The translations under genes and the position numbers were made by a program. A DNA stretch of 64,000 nucleotides from Trebouxia sp. TZW2008 (Eukaryota > Chlorophyta > Trebouxiophyceae > Trebouxiales > Trebouxiaceae): contig BDIU01000035.1 in assembly GCA_002118135.1 (NCBI GenBank), forward strand, positions 62,001 through 126,000, given 5' to 3'. Positions 58,130-64,000 of this stretch are shown here, piece by piece (the stretch's first letter is position 1; each line of letters opens with the position of its first letter). The notes under the pieces are model-generated. The model worked only from the letters and a program-made list of their open reading frames with translations. It searched no databases and was not told the DNA's origin.

Positions 58130-59259
58130 CTAGATTGAGAATGCAGATCCACTCTCAAAGACCTCAGTTTCCAGCTTCTCTGCATCTGCCTCAGAAATTG
58201 ACAACATCTCTCGCAGTTGCAGCAAAACTGCAAAGTCTGGCGGTACCTCTGTGTTCTCCAGATGAAGTCTGTATAGTTTCAGATGCTGCATGAACACACA
58301 AAGGTGAACATTATGGCACCATCTGGCATGCAGGTTTGTGAGCTACTCACATCTTCTTTGCTATGTCTGCTGTGCAGAAGAGGTCCTCGAGCCAGGCCAT
58401 TTGCCATCAGGGCTTGTTTGAGCTCAACAATTGCCCTGCATGCCAAATTGTGTTTTATTGACGTGATGCTGTGCATGCAAAACACACAGTCCATTGCTAT
58501 CTATGGCATACTTTGCAGGTCTTGATGCATCCATAAAGCCAACAGCCTTCTGGACCGACACAGCTTGTCTTACCCTAGCCACAGCTGCTTTATATTCCTT
58601 GCTGTCCTCAGGGTTGCCCTGTGAATCCTGCACACAATGCAACTGCTCCATTCATCATTCCATTCAACGTCGGGCAACAGTGCTCAGGATTCTGCAAAGA
58701 AGCTTGCATGTACCTGCAGCTGCTCCGCTTCTGCTTGCTTTCTGGCATTCCTGCTATTGAGAAGCTTGAAGAGAGCAATGCCAGCAGCGGTGCCTGCTAT
58801 GGCAAAGCCAACACCCTTCTGCAGAGGGCTTGCACTGAACACCAAAATGCACGCTTAGAAAAGTGATATATGGTTACTGTTCACAGGCGTCGTCCTTTCA
58901 AAGGCCGGACGGCGTGCAGCAGGACACCATCCAAAGTTGATTGTGCTAGAGACCCAATGGGGGGCCATACAGGCTGTCTGTTTTGTAGCTGACTGTCACA
59001 AAGCCAACAAATGAAGACACCTTGCCACCGACGGCCTCACTCACCCTTGTGAAACTGGTTTCGGAGGCGCAGGAGCCTGTCCAATGTGCGCTTCCTGGTT
59101 TCGTTGCGCAGCGCGAAATACCTGCTCATATTTGGAGCGTCTTACAGATACGTTCAAGAAGCGGCATGTCGGCAAACTTGTGCGTGCACTATGACGGCAC
59201 TGTAGCACGCCAGGGCTTGCAGCTCCGCTGTTGACAAGGCCTATGCCCGCGGTCAACAT
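58130..59259 (-). CDS. putative organelle-targeted single-pass membrane protein, unknown function
   Basis: Five exons (minus strand): 59259-59045, 58834-58714, 58627-58512, 58435-58351, 58285-58130. All phases close to 230 residues. The N-terminus is free of acidic residues for about 40 residues and rich in Arg/Ser (CRHSARTSLPTCRFLNVSVRRSKYEQ), like a plastid or mitochondrial transit peptide. Then a Pro-rich spacer (APAPPKPVSQ), one membrane span (VGFAIAGTAAGIALFKLL) and a helical, charged C-terminal half (KAIVELKQALMANGLARG, HLKLYRLHLENTEVPPDF, LREMLSISEADAEKLE). The last part loosely recalls the helical repeats of Tic110, but I would not assign that. No catalytic motif seen. It is convergent with SUMO and divergent from the next gene. 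Confidence 0.7.
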
Positions 59260-59555
59260 GGCTGGTCAGTGTCGTTCGTCAGACTTTGTCTTGGCTGTGC
59301 GCCATTAAATTCCGATGCCCGCAGCAAGTCCAGACGACAACATCCACCGGCAATCACACTGCCTCACGAAACGTTCACGTCCGCAACGACATTAGATAGG
59401 TCTACTGCTACTTGAAGTCACTGTCCTTCGTCTTCACAGAACTTTCAAAACTTAGTGCAACATCTGATGCCAAATTCTGCGTGACCTATTTGCATAGACA
59501 AGTCAGGTCGGCACAGCGGCCCCCACAAACCGTGCAGCAAGTCTTTGCGTCTGTC

Positions 59556-59588
<33 letters not shown>

Positions 59589-59734
59589 AGCCCGGCCACT
59601 GATCTGCTATTCACAAGCAGCGTGTCGCTTGCATTGTTCAGTTTGGCAAACCCGCTTGTCAATTTGAACTCGTCGCAAGTCTGCCGGAGACTGTGACAAA
59701 GAGCACTGTACGGAAGTGACACATCTCGGGCCAT
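59260..59734. promoter_or_regulatory. divergent promoter region with a CTG run
   Basis: 475 bases between two opposite start codons. A (CTG)n run of about nine units lies near 59558-59585. Both strands are open across it (poly-Ala frames), which I read as a side effect of the repeat. It could also lie in a 5' UTR. Confidence 0.5.
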
Positions 59735-60597
59735 ATGTCCGAGACGTGGTATATCCTGTTTCCTGAGCCTCCCCGGTTTCTGCAATCCAAGTTTCTTTTC
59801 AAACTTGCTGGAACAGCAACTGCTTGGCTGGCCTACTTGAACGTTCACGCTTCTATCGCCGTCGTCCCTGGCTTGCTGTGGTATATAGCAGGTCTGCTTC
59901 TGTTGCCTGTCTCACAGGTCAATCCACAACACCCTGCACCTGCATCTCTGCTGCAGGCAGAAAGCCAGTAGCACTACCTTGGACACATACTCAGCTGCGA
60001 CCCTCACAGCAGCCATACCATGCAGCATTGCTACTATGTCTCTTTCTAGCTGTGACGTATGCATCCGTGTTGTACCTCAGCAATCTACGCCGTAGGCAAG
60101 CTGAGCGCGAGCAGGAGATGTTGACGCCAGAGTCCATTCTAGCACAAACGCCAGACGTACAGCAAGCTTGGGCAGCTGACAGAAAAGAATCCGCCCCACA
60201 AGGAGATGCCAGCTCTTTGCCTGTTGACAGAGGCATGCAACAGCCAGCTGATGTCAGACATCAAGATTTTAAGCAAGAGGATATACAGGATATTTTCAGA
60301 AGCATCCACAATCTGAAGCAGAGGCTTTATGGCAGCAACGCTGATGTCACAATCAAAGGGCAACGTGACCTTGCCACTGCTGCTGCTGAGATTGACAGGC
60401 AAGCTCACATCCCTTGCACTCAACTTGAGCTCTGATCTATGGCTGAATCAAATATAGTAAACTGTCACTGGCTACTCATCAGCTCTCGTTGTTGCAGATT
60501 ATGCTCAACTCTTGGCGTTCCCTCGACAAATGCAGCTTCTCACACAGCCAAGAGCCTGCGGGAAAAGCTCACCAATCTGAAGGTTGAAGTTGGCTGA
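59735..60597 (+). CDS. unrecognised membrane protein with a charged helical tail
   Basis: Exons 59735-59891, 59957-60398 and 60498-60597 close to 232 residues. The second intron must start with GC (GAC AG|GCAAGC), because the only GT sites follow a stop; the phase then continues as RLCSTLGVPST to the end. The first part is hydrophobic (KLAGTATAWLAYLNVHASIAVVPGLLWYIAG). A clear membrane span follows (HAALLLCLFLAVTYASVLYL), then an RRRQAEREQEML helix, an acidic linker and a heptad-like end (FRSIHNLKQRLYG, AKSLREKLTNLKVEVG). No family recognised. Topology suggests a small tail-out anchor protein. Confidence 0.65.
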
Positions 60598-61707
60598 GGC
60601 ATGTATGTTCTGTCAGCCATGTGTGGCAGATTGCTGCAATGTATGCCTTGACTGCAGCTGCCCTCAATGAGTCACAGGCAAGGCTGACACCTAAATTAAT
60701 TGCCATAGCATTTCAGCAACAAAAGGCATATTGTTGTGGCCATGACAGCAGCTGTGGTCAATTCAGTTCTGTGCCCATCAGCAAATGCCCGCATTGGTTG
60801 CAGTGTGCATTGAGGTGTGTAACCTGATACAGAACAATGCATGCAAGCGTGTAAATATTATTGCATCCCGTGCAAGAATGGGCAGTAAGCGTCTCCACAC
60901 CGCCAGCCTTAGAGAGACAGGTAGAGGCTGGACTGCATCATAATTGCATTCGGGCTCAGCAGCGCTCACAAAACTTGCGCCTCACAGCGCTCAGGAACTT
61001 GTGTATGCAGATGCTCTCACATGGTGCCATAAGCATCACATGGGACATACCAAAACTCGAAAGTGAAGTAGCTGCCTCTTTCTGTTGATCTTGCAGACTT
61101 GGATAGCAGGGCACTGTTGTGAGCAGGGTTTTATCAGGTCCTGCCGTGTTGGGCATGCCATGCATTCCCCATTTCATACACTTCATGCAATGTTAGCTCC
61201 CCTGCATGCTTCTTGAAATGTTTGATGCAACAGCAGTGTTGCACAGTCAGGCTTGAGCATCACACAAGAGCAGGTGATATCAGTCAAAGCACCATATCAC
61301 TCAGTCCCCCTGCTTGTCAGTGCTGACTGCTTGTTGATGCTGACTGCTTGTTGGTGCTGACTGGGAGCTGACTTGCCCAGCTTGATCAATCTTGACATAG
61401 TGTAAAGCAGCTAACGTCACAAAAGAGTTTTTGTCTGTCACCAAGGTGGACACCTCGAAACAGCTCAGTTGTATGCTGAAGCTGCTTGGGCACATGAGGT
61501 AGAACAGAGCTGCAGTAGCAAGTATAGGCGGCAAAGAAACAATACCCTGTGCGCTAGCAGAACCTCTCAATGTGTGATGGTGCATGAAGGACAAGGCAAA
61601 AAGCGCAAGTGACTGATATACAGGAAGTGCTTGCCATTCAGCTGCTGACCAAAATTGTTGCAAAAATCTGCTCAGAACAATATTGATCTGCTTAGCATAC
61701 AAACTGA
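60598..61707. other. convergent 3' intergenic region
   Basis: 1.1 kb between the stop of the 232-residue gene (+) and the psbP stop (-). It contains a short tandem repeat near 61315-61365 (TGCTGACTGCTTGTTG.). No supported exon. A 155-codon minus-strand frame at 61768-61301 overlaps the last psbP exon in another frame and is rejected. Confidence 0.5.
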
Positions 61708-63612
61708 TTACGCAACAGTGAATGAGTTCCAGGCACCCTCTGCATCTTTCCTGGCTCCCTTGAACCACCTCTTGTCACCAATTTGTACCTTCATGACGTA
61801 AAGGTTACCGTTGCCCACAGCTGCTGTGATCAAGTGGTGTCGGCCTCCCTCATTGCCATCAGCTGCACAAAGCAGAACATCGTCAGTACAGACATCACGC
61901 GCATTGTATAATGTCACCGCTTGTACTATGCACCATCAAAGACTCCTTGCATGCAGGTCAAGCAATCCCTGCCATTTGTTGCTTGCATGCAAACACCAAA
62001 GGCAATGCAAGGTAAGAGAACAGCCAGTGTCTTGCGGCAAGGGAACATGGTCTTTGAAGCTGAGCATGCTCAGCTGTTGAAAATGCAGCAGGTGGCAGCA
62101 AGCAAGTGCCAACACAATTGACCGAAGGCCTAGATCACAACTCACACAGAGGCCATTCGTCAGGCAAGCATCGACATGTAAAGCCAAGACAAACAAAGCT
62201 GTGAATTGCTGCATGACTTAAGTTTGCACTTCTCCATCTGCCTTGGCTTGCAGCTGTGCAGTCACTATGCATAGCTGCAATACAGGCAGTCGCCATCAGG
62301 TATTTAAGCCTGACCTGTCCTAGTCAAGATCTCGTATTTGTAGTATGGCTTGCCCTTCTTGTCGTTGGCAGCTTGTACATCCAAGACTGAGGCTGAGGAC
62401 ACTTTGTTCTCCTTGAAGCCGCCCTCAGATCTAGACAGACCTGCAAGGTACCATCAAACACAATTGCTACCCTGTGAGGCACCATAAATGGTGATTCTGT
62501 AAATAAAGGCAGCAACATAGGTGATGCATTAAGTGCATTGGCATGATCTGCTAAAACGTCAGTTAACACTTAGCATAACCGATTTCCAGGAGCCAATTTG
62601 ACCAGTACATTGTCATTCACTACTGGATGCACAATCACTAATGGAGCCAATTTGATCATTGCACAGTTGACATCAAAACGCACTTTGCTGCAGAAACTGA
62701 AGAACATGCTGTGTGGTTGCAGGTGCCATAGTTGCATAAATGGTTAAACTTTGACAATGGCTCACCCTTCCATACATCCTCTCCTAGAAGCTTGGAATTC
62801 TCCTGCAGCCACTTGTCTGGAGAGCCAAAGTCCTCAATAGACTTGTTGCCAGTCTGCTTGGTGATTACTAACAAGTTGTTGACAGCATCACCGTTGTCCT
62901 CATACCTGCAAAAGTTAGAATGCCCATTGGACATCAGCTGATGGTGACAATGCCTGAAACTCTGAGGAACATGGATTTGTACACTCCCAACCATGTGCAT
63001 CAACTTTGGCATTGGTGGATGTCTTTGGACACCTTTGTCCCCAAGATATAGCAGCACATTGACAGGTGGTTTGCGTGCGCTTGCTGCATACCTCAGCTGA
63101 ACTCCCTCTGCCTCACGTTCCTTTGAAGGGTTCCACTTTGAGGGGAGCAACAAGGCGTAGCCCTCGCCAGCGTAGGGAACAAATCCTGCACAAACGAGGC
63201 TTGTGTTCTTGGATTACACTTAAGGCTGACTGAAGATCCCCGAGCTTTGATCTGTACCTGACTTGTTAGTGGTTCTGCCAAAGACGTTGGCAGCGTCTCC
63301 GAACGCAGCCTCTGCTGGTGCGTTCTTAGTGACGAGAGCTGCAGCTCCAGCAAGAAGCCCCAATGCAGCACGTCTGCTGACAGCCTGCGTGCATCCCCGA
63401 TAGGTCACAACTGACTTGTTGCATTTTCGCCATGCTGCTGGTCACAGCTCCTTCCGACATGTCCTGCTGACACTTACCGCGTCCTGCTGCTGTGCCTTGA
63501 CTACAACGGGTGCACGCAGGGCCTTTCCTGACACTACGGGGGCGCTCCTGACCTCGACGGTCTTGCCGACAAAGGCTGTCTTAGAGCTGAGGGCTTGCAT
63601 TGCGAAAGCCAT
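61708..63612 (-). CDS. psbP: photosystem II oxygen-evolving enhancer protein PsbP
   Basis: Lumenal extrinsic subunit of photosystem II that helps hold Ca and Cl at the water-oxidising cluster. Exons (minus strand): 63612-63478, 63384-63258, 63185-63092, 62905-62766, 62440-62315, 61862-61708. All phases close to 258 residues. The N-terminus is a bipartite targeting peptide: a Ser/Val/Lys-rich chloroplast part ([17 protein letters not shown]), then a twin-arginine lumen signal ([16 protein letters not shown]) with a cut near PAEA|AFGD. PsbP normally uses the Tat pathway, which fits. Mature hallmarks: [75 protein letters not shown], and the C-terminal [36 protein letters not shown] very secure call. 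Confidence 0.98.
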
Positions 63613-63843
63613 TGCAGCTGTCTAGGCACGATACACTACGTATGCTGCAATTTAATAGACCTGCGCTTATCCTACGCTGTGTCGCAACTTCACTGCCTAC
63701 CTCATCCTCAGGCGATCTTGGGTCCCAATCAAATCGGCTAAAGTACTGGGCTGAAAATAAAGTTTATCGAGGGCAAATCGGCTTCAAAGAAGAAGAACGG
63801 AGGCCACTGGAGGGCAACACCTCACCACCCAGACCAGCTTCCC
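63613..63843. promoter_or_regulatory. psbP upstream region
   Basis: The bases directly before the psbP ATG (minus strand) must hold its promoter and 5' UTR. They reach only about 230 bases before the reverse-transcriptase fragment begins. No clear TATA or light-response motif was seen. Confidence 0.4.
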
Positions 63844-63999
63844 TCACAGGAGATCACAGATGAACAGCTTGGCAAACGGCCATGCCATGCCATTGATGAC
63901 TCCTTGTAACTGCGCTGAAGAGTGGCCCAACAACAGCACATCATCAGCATATTCTGTGTCTGCAAGCTTTAAATGTTGGGCTTGAATATCTGGCATGGA
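63844..63999 (-). mobile_element. fragment of a non-LTR (LINE-like) reverse transcriptase, cut by the window edge
   Basis: On the minus strand the frame from 63999 to a TGA at 63844-63846 reads ...AQHLKLADTEYADDVLLLG then HSSAQLQGVINGMA. LKLADxxYADDVLLL is the palm-domain catalytic box of reverse transcriptases, and the spacing to the following helix fits LINE-type enzymes. The frame stops about 25 residues after this helix, far short of a full enzyme, so this is a truncated remnant. The upstream part lies outside the window. Confidence 0.65.
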
Positions 64000-64000
64000 G

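Noticed and set aside
59486..59848. Poly-Ala frame on the minus strand across the CTG run
   Set aside because: The run is open in several frames on both strands; the flanks have no splice support, and the region lies between two divergent starts.
61301..61768. 155-codon minus-strand frame overlapping the psbP end
   Set aside because: Overlaps the last psbP exon in another frame and contains a low-complexity repeat.

Overview
This is nuclear DNA from a eukaryotic green alga, most likely a chlorophyte and probably a trebouxiophyte-type alga; the exact lineage is an inference. The evidence: every recognisable gene is split by many short GT-AG introns; psbP carries a chloroplast plus twin-arginine thylakoid transit peptide; plant-type genes (MTV1/tepsin-like, Mei2-like, STIMATE-family) sit beside general eukaryotic ones (beta-tubulin, GCP4, SUMO, TRM6, importin-5). 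No rRNA, tRNA, CRISPR array or bacterial operon was seen. I rebuilt exon chains by hand from splice sites, reading phase and family homology. Where I say the phases close, the summed exon lengths give one uninterrupted frame.

Layout. 1-1.6 kb: 3' end of an importin-5-like gene (+). 2.4-7.2 kb: a 3'-5' exonuclease-domain (EXD-like) gene (-) whose catalytic acids look mostly lost. 9.6-18.6 kb: a 15-exon ENTH/tVHS adaptor gene of the MTV1/tepsin family (+), full of decayed copies of its own exons. 20.3-20.8 kb: a small secreted Gly/Tyr- and Ala/Pro-rich protein (+). 21.6-29.7 kb: a long coiled-coil protein (-), head-to-head with beta-tubulin (30.0-32.5 kb, +), which is tail-to-tail with gamma-tubulin complex component GCP4 (32.8-39.4 kb, -). 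GCP4 is head-to-head with the tRNA m1A58 methyltransferase subunit TRM6 (39.8-42.9 kb, +). 43.9-44.7 kb: an unrecognised 245-residue protein (-). 45.8-53.5 kb: a three-RRM Mei2-like RNA-binding protein (-). 55.0-56.7 kb: a STIMATE/TMEM110-family membrane protein (-), divergent from SUMO (57.2-57.9 kb, +). 58.1-59.3 kb: a putative organelle-targeted membrane protein (-), divergent from an unrecognised membrane/coiled-coil protein (59.7-60.6 kb, +). 61.7-63.6 kb: psbP (-). The right edge holds a reverse-transcriptase fragment (-).

Common themes. Genes are arranged in divergent and convergent pairs with 0.3-0.5 kb between starts. Three neighbouring genes (coiled-coil protein, beta-tubulin, GCP4) form a possible microtubule neighbourhood. 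The most striking pattern is 'exon echoes': local, decayed, partial duplicates of exons with their splice sites, lying in the introns beside the working copy, in at least four genes. Two intronic ~173-bp elements with matching ends and TA target duplications look like pogo-type MITEs, and a further element with long inverted arms lies in a GCP4 intron.
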